DNA of 11,392 bases from Synura sp. LO234KE (taxonomy: Eukaryota > Sar > Synurophyceae > Synurales > Mallomonadaceae), in NCBI GenBank assembly GCA_015143735.1, contig VKHC01000367.1:1-11392 (forward strand). Direction: 5' to 3'. Positions within the stretch are counted from its first letter, which is position 1. The number at the start of each line of letters is the position of its first letter. Under the pieces are notes generated by a model that did no database searches, had not been told where the DNA came from, and was given only the letters and a program-made list of their open reading frames with translations. The position numbers were made by a program, and so were the translations under genes. Shown here piece by piece: positions 1 to 8,405 of the stretch.

Positions 1-124
1 CCGGAGTTTTAAGGACTGAAATACAACGAAATAAGTACCTTATATGCAAATTCTGAGTCGAAACCTCTCAGAACTGGTGGAGTAGAAAAAATCGTTAATA
101 AAGCTGGTGTGAAAACCGCCACAC

Positions 125-292
125 GTTTTTAAAACTACGAGGGAGAGTATGAATATGGGGAGGAGCGAGGAGATGTAGAGGAGGGGGAAGTGCACGAGAC
201 GACGAGGAGGAGTAAAACTACGAGGAGGATACGGAGGGGGGTAGAGGGGGTTTAGAAAGAATCTGAGGTGAAGGGGGGGGAGCGACGGTCAC
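125..292. repeat. Purine-rich, G-run-rich tract
   Basis: The plus strand here is overwhelmingly A and G, with few pyrimidines. It contains several G runs, including six G at 236-241, five G at 246-250 and eight G at 273-280, and GAGGAG-type repeats throughout. A 12-base direct repeat (aaaactacgagg) occurs at 131-142 and 214-225. No convincing protein frame crosses it. Such tracts can be unstable or adopt triplex or quadruplex structures, but most loops between the G runs are longer than a classical quadruplex allows. I treat it as low-complexity non-coding DNA. Confidence 0.6.
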
Positions 293-360
293 CACCGGCG
301 AGCGGTCGTGCGTTGAGTACTATAATCCTTACGTAGGTACTAGTAGCTGGTAATCTTAAT

Positions 361-522
361 ATGCTACTTATAAACCACTGCCTGGATATTAGTAAAAGCC
401 TTAGAATTTTTCAAAGCTTGAAGGGTATTGAAGAATTGGTGGATCGTGTTTACTATCTAATCAGATACAGCCCAGTTGTCGTGGGCAACAACAAGAACCA
501 AAAAGTTATTCCTATGCTGTAG
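361..522 (+). CDS. Small open frame of 53 codons, uncertain
   Basis: An ATG at 361 opens a 53-codon frame ending in TAG at 520-522. The predicted peptide has a protein-like composition: a hydrophobic start (MLLINHCLDI), a central segment GIEELVDRVYYLIRYSPVVV, and a polar tail. The frame is also open from 334 upstream of the ATG. I do not recognise a family. It could be a small gene, one exon of a spliced gene whose other exons I cannot place, or chance. The spacing of hydrophobic and charged residues suggests amphipathic helix, which is why it is listed. Confidence 0.22.
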   Translation: MLLINHCLDISKSLRIFQSLKGIEELVDRVYYLIRYSPVVVGNNKNQKVIPML

Positions 523-1195
523 ACGGTAACTTCGTTTGCTGTCACTTAAATAAAGCTAAATTCCAAAATTTAGAGTGAGCGAATCACCCTCACCCTCCTC
601 GTGGTGTCTGCCATCATTCTTACTCAGATGCTGAATCTCGTAAGGAATTCCAGGATAAAGTAGAACGGATTTTCGATAATTCCATATACTAGCGATAGTA
701 CAGCTACAGAGGGGCGCAGTGTATAACAGGAGAAAATAAAGCAATATCTACTCGATAACATTACGAGCGACGAATTAGTAACTTACAAAGAAACAAAATA
801 TAGTTAACGCCTCGAATTCTAGCAAAATTCAAGGCAATCGCAAACAACACAGAAAATACAGAATAGCATCCCCGATTCCATCTGTGGAGGATCGCAATAA
901 CTTTTCTCGCTGAACGCATTATGACACATTTGGTCACGCGAACACCACTATGCATTATCACTCAGTTATTATTTGTCGCTGGAAGAAGAAATTGCACAAC
1001 AAGTATTTCAAGTAACACAGAATCAGTTTCACAGAATAAACAACACAAGAATCTTTTTGAAATTGATGAGATGGAGTAAGAGTGAAATAATCAAGACAGA
1101 TATCCTCATAATAAAGAGTTTACCAAGGGTTGCAATCTTGTTGTTCAGAATAACAATATACGCGAACTAAATTACATTTCCTGCTGATCAACCCT
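523..1195. other. Intergenic stretch with no supported gene
   Basis: Short open frames occur on both strands (minus 556-744 and 761-961, plus 973-1170). They lack good start contexts or begin at non-ATG codons, and their peptides have no recognisable domain. Part of this stretch must contain the 3' untranslated region of the minus-strand membrane protein gene that ends at 1196. Confidence 0.5.
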
Positions 1196-1200
1196 TTATT
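1195..1200 (-). promoter_or_regulatory. Polyadenylation signal AATAAA overlapping the stop codon
   Basis: On the minus strand the last codons of the membrane protein gene read GAG CAA TAA AGG, so the hexamer AATAAA contains the TAA stop codon (1196-1198). If it is used, cleavage 10-30 bases further on would leave a very short 3' untranslated region. The match is exact, but one hexamer can arise by chance. Confidence 0.4.
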
Positions 1201-2080
1201 GCTCATCGGATATTTTTCCAGCCTCAATTTTTGCCAACGCAATGATGGTGATCGCTGCCATCACTTTGAAAGGAAGCGCGACGATAGTCCCTGATTGGAA
1301 AGTGCCGTCATTGAAAACACTGAATAAAATACCAGTGGTAATCGCAGCAATTAGGGCATTTATACCCGCAACTTTGACTGTTACTGTGATTTCCTTAAGT
1401 GCTTCATCATATGTGGCTTTCCGGCGTTCTCGTCGAGCCTCGGCATTTCCGCGACGGGAACTACCCCAGCTACTAACTGACTTTTTGGAGCTTAGGACGG
1501 CAGCTGGAGCCGATGCTGATGCTGATGCAGCAGCTGGTACAACAGTAGACTCAGAATATAAATTCACTTGTTTCATTTTCATTTTAATGGTCGAAAACAT
1601 GACCGTATTCAGTACACCAAAGAATGCAAAATACGCTGCTGAAAATACCGGGACGAAATGATTGCTTGAGAGTTTGCAAAGTGCTATACCTCCCACAAAG
1701 ATTGTAGAAGCCAAAAATATGCGAATAAATAATAAATACACGAATTCTTTATAGAATTTTATTGCTATCCTCCTGAATATTGATATAATTCTTAATATTC
1801 CAAAGTGCGCAAAGGGAACGATGTAGAGAAATGTATTTAATGCCTCAATATATTCTACGTCTGCATGGAATTTATTTCCAGAAACAAGAAGATATATAGT
1901 CAGTACATCGGTCCATATCAATCCAATTCCAAATATCAGACTAATCCGAAACTGCGCGAGATAAGCAAGATTGTCTATTTTGGTCGTCGTGCTCCAAGAT
2001 ACACGGGCGTTAAAAAGAGTTCCAAATGTATGTAAAAGAAGTAATATGGAGTATATCATTACCAGTGCGATGCTAATCAT
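1196..2080 (-). CDS. Unrecognised seven-transmembrane protein
   Basis: A complete 294-residue single-exon frame. The start is well supported: it is the first ATG of a hydrophobic segment and sits in a Kozak-like context (CTACCATGA). Seven hydrophobic segments are visible, at about 2-23, 42-67, 76-102, 112-136, 142-165, 231-256 and 263-286. Segments 5 and 6 are separated by a ~65-residue hydrophilic loop containing an Ala/Ser run (about 182-195) and a strongly basic stretch around 199-211 (SSRRGNAEARRERRK). By the positive-inside rule that loop is cytosolic, which puts the very short N terminus outside and the short C-terminal tail (ending ISDEQ) inside. This is the topology of a G-protein-coupled receptor, but I see no DRY, NPxxY or retinal-lysine motif, so it is not assigned to that class. 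It could equally be a transporter-like or lineage-specific membrane protein. No neighbour hints at its role. That it is a real membrane protein is fairly secure; its function is unknown. Confidence 0.78.
   Translation of the reverse strand: MISIALVMIYSILLLLHTFGTLFNARVSWSTTTKIDNLAYLAQFRISLIFGIGLIWTDVLTIYLLVSGNKFHADVEYIEALNTFLYIVPFAHFGILRIISIFRRIAIKFYKEFVYLLFIRIFLASTIFVGGIALCKLSSNHFVPVFSAAYFAFFGVLNTVMFSTIKMKMKQVNLYSESTVVPAAASASASAPAAVLSSKKSVSSWGSSRRGNAEARRERRKATYDEALKEITVTVKVAGINALIAAITTGILFSVFNDGTFQSGTIVALPFKVMAAITIIALAKIEAGKISDEQ
1512..1536. repeat. Short GATGCT tandem repeat inside the 7TM gene
   Basis: Three near-perfect copies of a GATGCT hexamer, followed by GCAGCAGCT. On the minus strand they encode the Ala/Ser-rich run in the large cytosolic loop of the membrane protein. 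A repeat this short in a loop is prone to length variation that would be tolerated by the protein. Confidence 0.55.
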
Positions 2081-2786
2081 GGTAGCGGTAAGCAGAAAAC
2101 GGTAAACGGAGCGCGTTCAAGCAAACATATGTACAATTGAAGTAACTGACCGTAAATTACCAACTTGATATGCGCCTGGCCGGTGAAGAAGATGTTATAT
2201 ATTAATTATTTTCACATTTTCGATACTCTAAATTAAATAAAAATATTTGTACAATATAATATTTGTCGTCGGTATATTAGTTTCGCTTCACTGATTAATG
2301 ATTTAATTACGCTACAATTGGTTAATTCCTATTATTTTATACCGCAAATAATCGTCATCGTTTTCCTCATATTAATTCCCTCCACTTTAAATCTCGACCA
2401 TACTACTATGCCAGTAGTAAGATAATATAAATATGTGGGTTCTTTAGCTGAACTTGACTCACCAATATATCATAATATGAGCCTCTTCCTTTCATTTTAT
2501 ACCACAAATAATCGTCAACTTTTGGACCATGATATTTACTTCTGATACTAGTTAACTGAGTTAAAATTAACATAATTAAAGTGTTGATTCTCGAAAAAAT
2601 TAAATGGGTTAACACCAAAAGATAAATTTCATAATTCTAAATATGTTCCTAACATCAGATTAGATTATTCATAATTTTGTTTTATTTGAGATCTATAAAT
2701 TATATAAAACTTTCGAAACCGAAATCGCTGACTTTGTTGGACTTACTCTGGGGACTTGGTTCGAATGCAAGGCGACGAACAGGATT
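2081..2786. other. AT-rich intergenic region
   Basis: A long stretch rich in TA and AT runs with no supported gene. Its first part lies upstream of the minus-strand membrane protein gene and should hold that gene's promoter, though no clear TATA element at a fixed distance stands out. One minus-strand frame at 2406-2618 is open for 70 codons but has no recognisable domain. The region also contains a diverged direct repeat, listed separately. Confidence 0.55.
2331..2523. repeat. Diverged direct repeat, copies 160 bases apart
   Basis: Copy one at 2331-2363 and copy two at 2491-2523 share the core attttatacc-caaataatcgtca with only a few substitutions. Similarity fades on both sides. Read on the minus strand, both copies give the peptide core DDYL-YK, so they could be remnants of duplicated coding sequence. 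In an AT-rich region a match of this length is notable but not decisive. Confidence 0.45.
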
Positions 2787-3066
2787 TTGCGGAAAATTAA
2801 ATCGTATTTAGTGTTTACCTGTAGAGAGTTTAAACCGAGACCGACGGTGAGTCCTCAATGGTGCTCAAGAGGCGCCCCTACCTACTTACACATACTTATC
2901 GGTGTATTTACTTTATATATGATAGTTGGGTGCGTTCTGAGAAGTGGTAGTGAGCGGTCCTCTGCCTATCTTCGAGCACGACCTAATCACCGTGCCCAAT
3001 TGCCACGGAGTAGATGTATCCGAGAGGTGGGGACTGCACTCAACTCACTCGGTTCTGTGCGAGTAA
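2787..3066 (+). other. Open stretch at the left edge of the GC-richer block
   Basis: The plus strand stays open without a stop from about 2787 to 3080, but there is no ATG with a good context near its beginning and the peptide has no domain I recognise. It marks the change from AT-rich DNA to the more GC-rich block and may belong to the same decayed unit as the next feature. A TATA-like run (tttatatatgat) lies at about 2910-2922. Confidence 0.25.
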
Positions 3067-5205
3067 GAACACCACTGGGATAAAGGGAACCAGTACCACG
3101 CGCGCACGACAAGAGCAGCAAGTACTAGGACGAGAACCAAGTATCAAAATGGTTTTTCACCACCAGATCCTGTCGCGAATGACATAACCTCTGGCGATCC
3201 CTTTCTTGTTCCGCTTGGTGACCGGTTACAGGACTCTCGTCTCATCGCTGCTCAAAAGTCGCCACGAGATGAGGACCGGGTCATTCCTCATCACCCTCCC
3301 CGATATCAAGATGATGTCACCCTGCGCTTTGCTCACAAAGTTCTCAACTTTCTTAGACAGCCCACGGGAGCCCGAGGGCACTATGAGCGTCTTATTCACA
3401 AAAGGCCATGAACTGCGGGAGAAAACGCCTACAAAGGCGCTCAGAATCATGACCTGGCGGCTATCGTACCGATCTACATCTAAGATAATTCTTCTCTGAT
3501 TCACCAGTCTTGCCTCAGTATATGTAAAATGGCATTTGGATCCTCGTCATCTAAGCAATTTAAAGTGCTTGTGGGAACGCCCCCGGCTTCTCGCATTTTT
3601 CAATAAAAATTGGAAAATAAATATTGCAAAACCGATCTCTCCGGCCTTCAACTGGCTCTCGTAAAGGCGAAGATATCGTAACAGTGTCAGAAAATAAAAC
3701 TTGGACTTCGCCACTTGCGTTTGAATTTGGGCTTCGAAAGCGTCAATGACTCCACGACCATTATTTCTCCGGATGAATACAATAGTGAGATGGCGTGTCG
3801 CAATACCTTTGACGGGCGATAGCTGGGTTTCAAATCTCTTCTGTTTGGAAGATGCATCAACCTAGCCGCCGTACAACCATCGCGGGAGACCGGAAAAGAG
3901 AAATGAAGCAGATTATCAATCATCTCTGCTGCTATGAGATCTCGCCAATTCAATTCTCCTCGGTACCAGGATCGATATCTTCCCAATTCTGCGTCTACTC
4001 ATAAGGCTCAGTCTACTTTGGACGTTGCTTCCCCTTCTGGGGCCCAGGGAGCACCATTTAAAATGAGCTAAAGCAAATCATCTAGCGTTTTCACCTGTTT
4101 TCTCAGTCCTGTAGAAATACCCACACCGCCAAAATGCCTCCCACACCGCATGTGCTTTTTTCAACTCAGGCATCTACGAACAATTGAGCGACGGTTAATT
4201 CCTTCCCCTCTCCTTTGCTCTCGCAACTTTCCTTATGAGCCCCAATATTTTCTTTCAATGGAAACACTTTGCTTGGTAAAACCGTTAACGCCAACTCCGC
4301 CCGGCCGGTTGTTTTCCGCTCCTCCCGACTCACTGGGACTGTTACTGATCCAGAACCATGATCTGTTGCGGCTCTGGTCGAGAAATTCTTCTCAGGGAAC
4401 GAGTACAACCAAGAAAAGGCAGAACCGACGGGACACACTGCTTCCTTACCACTGCGCTCGTTTGCCCCAAGGTGAACTCCAGCAGAAGCAATAGCCCTCG
4501 AGGCAATTGCGCTCTTATTGAGCACGAACTAAAATTGCCCCATCTCTGCGTGGTTAGGCCTATGCGGCTCTCTCAGCACCACGAGACCTAACTTGACACC
4601 TCCGCCAAAATCCTGTACTTTCACGGAAGCTGGCTCAGCCGATTTTATTCCAAGATTTCCACTCCCGATTGTGCCCAGCCTGGCTTCTAACACAAGTCCG
4701 TGGCTACCATTTCGAGTTCGTCTTTTTATCCTGGCCGGTCGCCGCCTTGTTGTAGGTCTTCAAGACTAAGCGGCGGACCCCTCTCGAGACTTTTGGGGTT
4801 TCGCACAACGATTGCATTCCGGCTGTTGGCGGATTCTGAGCTAGACCCGTGGGGGCCGGTGGTCGATCCCTTGAAATGGCTCACCGTGCAAGCTGAAGTC
4901 CCATTTTGCGATGTACCCGAACTGCACCATCGCAATTGGTTAGGACTCTATTCCCGCGGGTTTCTCCTGTATGTCAGCGGATCTCCGCAACAAGTTTGCA
5001 GAAGGACTTTCCCGCTGCCTCTCACACCCGGTCAAGCGATGAATCTCAGTCTCTCTTATTTTCTGTCTCGTCACAACCTGGCTCGGTGTCCTCTGATTAC
5101 TCCTCGTTGATGGATCAATCATATTGCTGTTTTCTGTTAAGGACTCTTCTAGTTAACAACTGTGCGAAAAGGCGGCTGGCTGTCCATCACTCATCAGAAT
5201 GTTAG
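3067..5205 (+). pseudogene. Probable decayed coding DNA, family unknown
   Basis: No intact gene is present, but the plus strand shows long runs with too few stops. One frame (codons at 3067+3n) is fully open for 114 codons from 3067 to 3408 with no start codon, and meets only about seven internal stops up to 4494. A second frame (4134+3n) runs from 4086 to 4766 with five internal stops, four of them TGA, and the same first frame opens again from 4906 to 5205. Peptides in these runs are Ser/Pro-rich and polar, and the best-looking frame changes several times, as after frameshifts. This fits an old pseudogene or the structural part of a dead retroelement. I see no reverse transcriptase, integrase or protease motif, no terminal repeats and no target-site duplication. 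The antisense of part of the block is also unusually open, so even the strand is not certain. Confidence 0.33.
3226..4173 (-). pseudogene. Competing antisense frame, stop-interrupted
   Basis: Read on the minus strand from an ATG at 4171-4173, one frame runs about 316 codons to 3226 with only five internal stops (codons at 4078-4080, two between 3913 and 3918, 3862-3864, and 3547-3549). The portion from 3861 down to 3226 has a single internal stop in 212 codons. The predicted peptide is rich in Arg, Leu, Ile and Phe and contains stretches that look folded (for example RRIILDVDRYDSRQ and AQGDIILISGRV). I do not recognise it. It uses the same codon boundaries as the plus-strand frame, so RNY-type codon bias in one true frame could create the other. 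It is an alternative reading of the same decayed block, not an additional gene. Confidence 0.25.
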
Positions 5206-5897
5206 GAAGGACTGTATGGGTGTAAGTTCCTTTAGCTCTCTCCTCACTCTACCCCCCCGACTGGCTGTTCTGAGTGGTTTTTAGAGTTTGCTATGGGTCC
5301 CCTTTTACCTCGATGGGGATATCCTCGCTTTCTAATCTTTTGCGGGAGAAGGAATCTCCCACCCACCCTCTGACTTCCGAACGGGTCGGCCTCCTTTCCT
5401 TGCCCCTACTCGGTCATGGGACTTGCCAAAGTTACTGAATTAGTCTATCAATTCTGATGTTTTGATTCTGTCATTTTTCATTTCATCTATTTTCTAAGTA
5501 AATAACTACTAGATTTTGTGGGAAATTTATGATGGTTTCCATTTTTTCAAGAATACGAAATGGTTGGTGTCCGTTGGAGTTGAGCAATCCAGCTGATGTG
5601 TGGAGCGTTTCTTGACCACTTAAGAACTTACTTCTCCACGAGGGCACTTGGGCTACCGCTTCATACGGGCCAAGGGGAGCTCCATGCTTCTTCCGATCTT
5701 TTCCAGGAGTGCAGAGCATAAGGGGTTAATGAGCGCTGAAGGAAAATAACTTCGTAACCCCGAGAACTCTCTACGGGGTAGACAGTGTTGTCGTGAAGGC
5801 AAGACATTCATATCGCGGCCGTGGGAGTGTGTGTTTTACAGGAGAAGTGGCCTAGAAGATGAGCAGTGACGAATGTATCTGCCATATAGATTGGAGG
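5206..5897. other. Stretch without a supported gene
   Basis: The left part (5206-5450) is pyrimidine-rich on the plus strand and includes a run of seven C near 5251. A minus-strand frame at 5483-5719 is open for 78 codons with a protein-like composition but no recognised domain. It is the only hint of coding here and may be a further remnant of the decayed block. Confidence 0.4.
5344..5360. other. Short perfect hairpin
   Basis: GGGAGA at 5344-5349 pairs perfectly with TCTCCC at 5355-5360 around a five-base loop. It is too short, and lies in too uncertain a context, to be given a function. Confidence 0.4.
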
Positions 5898-5898
5898 T

Positions 5899-6285
5899 GA
5901 TAGTACGTTGGGCGAACCCGGATCTCCACATGCTACCACTTTTCTTGTAGGTCTCCACTTGTTGCCTCAAACAACGTCAGCAACTTTCGACACAAAAGAC
6001 TTTTTCTGGAATGTCGTGCTGGCTCTCATATTGACGGGAGAAACCCAGTGGAGCGAAGCCTTGGATCTGACAAGGTTCAGGAATAGCCCCAGGATCCGTA
6101 CGGGTGGTCAGACAATGAGATTCTGTGCAATTTGCAAGCGAATGCAATATTACTGTGCAGCCACTCATAAGCCCACCACGAGATACGAGATCCAGACGTT
6201 GGAGTGGGGACACCGGGGTCATATCATCCGGATGTCCGAAGAAGTCTGTGAAGGCGGAGTCAAGTTGCAAGAGCTCCGAAGGTGA
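5899..6285 (+). pseudogene. Coding-like remnant with two overlapping open frames
   Basis: Two plus-strand frames are open here. One runs about 125 codons from a TTG at 5908 to 6285 and contains a Cys cluster (CAICKRMQYYCAATH). The other is open from just after 5900 to a TAG near 6079 and continues past isolated stops with a polar, protein-like composition. Neither has a convincing ATG. The Cys cluster has spacing C-x2-C-x6-C-x3-H, which is neither the retroviral CCHC knuckle nor the integrase HHCC finger. I take this as a further fragment of the decayed block, or possibly an exon of an unrecognised spliced gene. Confidence 0.25.
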
Positions 6286-6614
6286 AACCTGGCGGTGGAT
6301 AGAGGGATTACCGCCAAATATTTTTCTAAAAATATTTGCATCGAGAAATCAAAAATGATGCATTGATTGGCGTTAATATTCTATTGTGGCTTAAGTTTTG
6401 GTGCAACTTTCATATGAACGGAAGTCCAGTCTTACAGTAGTAGTGTGGTGATGCTGACGGATCTTTCTTACTGTCCTCAAGAGCAAGGTTTCTCTAATTT
6501 TCTCGCAAACTGTATCTCCAATCTGACGTCAGTATCTGTAACACGGTGTCTAAAAGAAATTTTCTTTTCTTTTCATCTTTAATTTATGAAATACATCTCA
6601 CAGTAATTTGCGAG
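6286..6614. other. Mostly non-coding stretch with one 43-codon frame
   Basis: AT-richer DNA. The only item of note is a 43-codon frame from an ATG at 6451 to a TAA at 6580-6582. Its predicted peptide is rich in Ser, Asn and Cys (MLTDLSYCPQEQ at its start) and has no known domain. It is too short to support as a gene on its own. Confidence 0.35.
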
Positions 6615-6788
6615 ATGACGATCACTCTTGCTTTTAGTTTGTTGCTTTCGTCTTCTCATCCCACTCCTTGCGCAGAACCCGCCTTCTTAGTAGCCGACAT
6701 GCAACTAGAAGAATCCGCCCGTACATCCCAAGAAAATATCATATTTTCCGGATTTCCTCACCGACCGCACTCACTCGGTTCCCTCTAA
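6615..6788 (+). CDS. 57-codon frame with a secretory-type leader, uncertain
   Basis: From an ATG at 6615 the peptide starts MTITLAFSLLLSSSHPTPCA, a plausible signal peptide (hydrophobic core about residues 3-11, then small residues ending at Cys-Ala), followed by an acidic, polar remainder up to a TAA at 6786-6788. The start context is acceptable (G at -3) but not strong. It could be a tiny secreted protein or the first exon of a spliced secretory gene, but I could not find a downstream exon with a matching phase. It may also be chance. Confidence 0.22.
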   Translation: MTITLAFSLLLSSSHPTPCAEPAFLVADMQLEESARTSQENIIFSGFPHRPHSLGSL

Positions 6789-7451
6789 TCGGTCACAGGA
6801 CTTGCCCGTTGGTAAATAGGGTGTTTTTTTCTCAGTCTGTATTGGTTCGATTGATTCTCCTCGCTATGAGTACCTTTCTTACTGACTGTGTAATTAACTA
6901 TTTGATTTTCGGCAATATTTCCCCGGATTTTCACCGTGCCTTATGTCTCGTAACCATGATGCATCTGGAAGATGATATTCGATGGATTTTAATGGGGGAA
7001 GAAAGAGTAGTGATGTTAATCCCCGTGAATCACTAATAAGATAGCTGCCAGTAATGGCTTTGTAGTTTAGCATAAGCTAAATATGTACCAATATATATTA
7101 AATGAGGGAACAGCTTATTATGAATTCAACTTGTAAAGTTTTTATCTCTTGCTTTCCTTGGGGGAAGAATCACATTTAATCATACTAGGTTGCAAATGGT
7201 TAGATATAATACCAATTCATCGATTGAGACCTAGGTCTCTTGCGGCGAATCTTGGCATCAGCTTGATTACAGATTTTCTCGAAAAGGTGCGCAACACTAT
7301 ATCTAGGATAAGTTCAGTGAACCACACAAAAATACGTACACCAGGAGAGTACAGAATGCAGCGAAGGGCGTGCGTGTGTACGCTTTCATCAATCAACAGT
7401 AGTTTCGCTGCACACAGTTACGATATATAGGTTGAGTAGCCCAGTCTCTGA
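6789..7451. other. Region between the decayed block and the stress protein gene
   Basis: Contains the 3' flank of the minus-strand stress protein gene. A plus-strand frame at 7149-7430 is open for 93 codons but begins only at a TTG. Its peptide, while protein-like in composition, matches no family I know. Another frame ends at 7036. No terminal repeat or RNA gene was seen. Confidence 0.4.
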
Positions 7452-8405
7452 CTACTTATGCTTGCAGAGAATGATTGAGGCCTGAACACTTTTTATCATA
7501 AGTTCGGTTATACTTGACAGCTCCCTTGACGAACGTGGAGCCAGCGCGAAAAAGTCAGGCTTGAGTTCATTGACGTATTCGATGAGACAGTCGGCAACAG
7601 ATTTCACAGCAATGTCTGTGTTGAGCGTGAGAAATCTTCCACCCTTAATACCAGCGTCTACGAGCGCTTTCTCGTAGTGCTCCTGCGCCGAGGCATCTAC
7701 GACCACCGTTCCATCAGCCTGGGTCTTAGATTTTAAAACTTGGACGCAAAGCAGAGTATCAGTAGACTTAACCATTCCAAGTAAAGTGTTGAAACCGTTA
7801 CGGCTTAACTCAGATCCATTTACAGCCATTACATAATTCCGCGTCTCTAATGGAACCGATTTTTTAATCATAACAATAGGAATCCGAACCGAGCGCATCG
7901 CAAGGTCAGCGACTGATCCAAGATGTTTTCCTTCCGTGGGACCAACGCTAAAATTTTGACCGGCATACCCTAAAATCACGAAATTTGGTTTCCTGCGCAC
8001 TGTCACCGATTGCGTTTGCACTGCTTGTGTTTGAGCTGGTGGCGCATTATCTCTGGCAGAATCCTCTGCATTTTCATCCATCTCAAACAGCATATCCAGG
8101 AGGGTCTCACGAAGAGTTCGTTCCCTCCGGTCCTCCCAAGCAAAAGAATACGATTCAGGAGGCAACGAAAAAACTTTGGATAATTCATTTTCATATTTAA
8201 CACGGACAGCAACATGTTCTGGAGTTATTTGTAGCTGCGACTGATGCTCAATATAAGCATGAAATATAATTACATGATCCCCTGATCCTCTCAGCGCCAT
8301 CATCGCCAGAAAGGCTTCGTGCGCTTTAGAGCTTCCATCAACGGCACATAACCATGTTCTGGATTTATTATCTGAGGAGGCGCGAACAGATGCGCCGTTG
8401 CCCAT
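7452..8405 (-). CDS. Tandem universal stress protein with N-myristoylation signal
   Basis: A complete 317-residue single-exon frame in a strong start context (AAACATGGG). It contains two universal stress protein (UspA, Rossmann-like) domains. Domain 1 spans about 17-182. It opens with the nucleotide-site strand AVDGS (21-25) and ends with the phosphate-binding loop G146-x2-G149 and G163-S164, then the strand PIVMIKK. The gap between the second Gly and the GS pair is 13 residues rather than the usual 9, so the loop carries a four-residue insertion. Domain 2 (about 190-317) opens with AVNGS but has lost the glycine loop (APRSSRELSS at about 279-288) and probably does not bind ATP. An acidic, then Gln-rich linker at about 107-137 lies inside domain 1. 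The N terminus, MGNGASVR, fits MGxxxS for N-myristoylation, so membrane attachment is predicted. Family members act in stress responses, often as ATP-binding regulators; the specific role here is unknown. It is divergent with the nuclease-UVR gene, starts 266 bases apart. Confidence 0.92.
   Translation of the reverse strand: MGNGASVRASSDNKSRTWLCAVDGSSKAHEAFLAMMALRGSGDHVIIFHAYIEHQSQLQITPEHVAVRVKYENELSKVFSLPPESYSFAWEDRRERTLRETLLDMLFEMDENAEDSARDNAPPAQTQAVQTQSVTVRRKPNFVILGYAGQNFSVGPTEGKHLGSVADLAMRSVRIPIVMIKKSVPLETRNYVMAVNGSELSRNGFNTLLGMVKSTDTLLCVQVLKSKTQADGTVVVDASAQEHYEKALVDAGIKGGRFLTLNTDIAVKSVADCLIEYVNELKPDFFALAPRSSRELSSITELMIKSVQASIILCKHK

Noticed and set aside
1242-1661. Plus-strand open frame of 139 codons
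   Set aside because: It is the antisense shadow of the membrane protein gene, whose hydrophobic segments and start context explain the region.
2740-2785. Possible tRNA 3' half (ggttcgaatgc resembles a T-arm)
   Set aside because: The T-stem has a mismatch and no acceptor, D-arm or anticodon arm can be folded from the preceding 60 bases.
5977-6030. Reverse transcriptase motif A (FDTKDFFWNV)
   Set aside because: It resembles the pattern, but no motif B, no catalytic Y-x-D-D and no other RT block follows in any frame.
6110-6180. Integrase zinc finger or retroviral zinc knuckle at CAICKRMQYYCAATH
   Set aside because: The spacing fits neither HHCC nor CCHC, and no His pair lies at the right distance upstream.
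2700-7450. Long terminal repeats flanking the decayed block
   Set aside because: Short look-alikes (cactcggttc near 3045 and 6770; cggtca-ggacttgcc near 5410 and 6790) do not extend beyond about 20 bases, and no paired TG...CA ends or target duplication were found.
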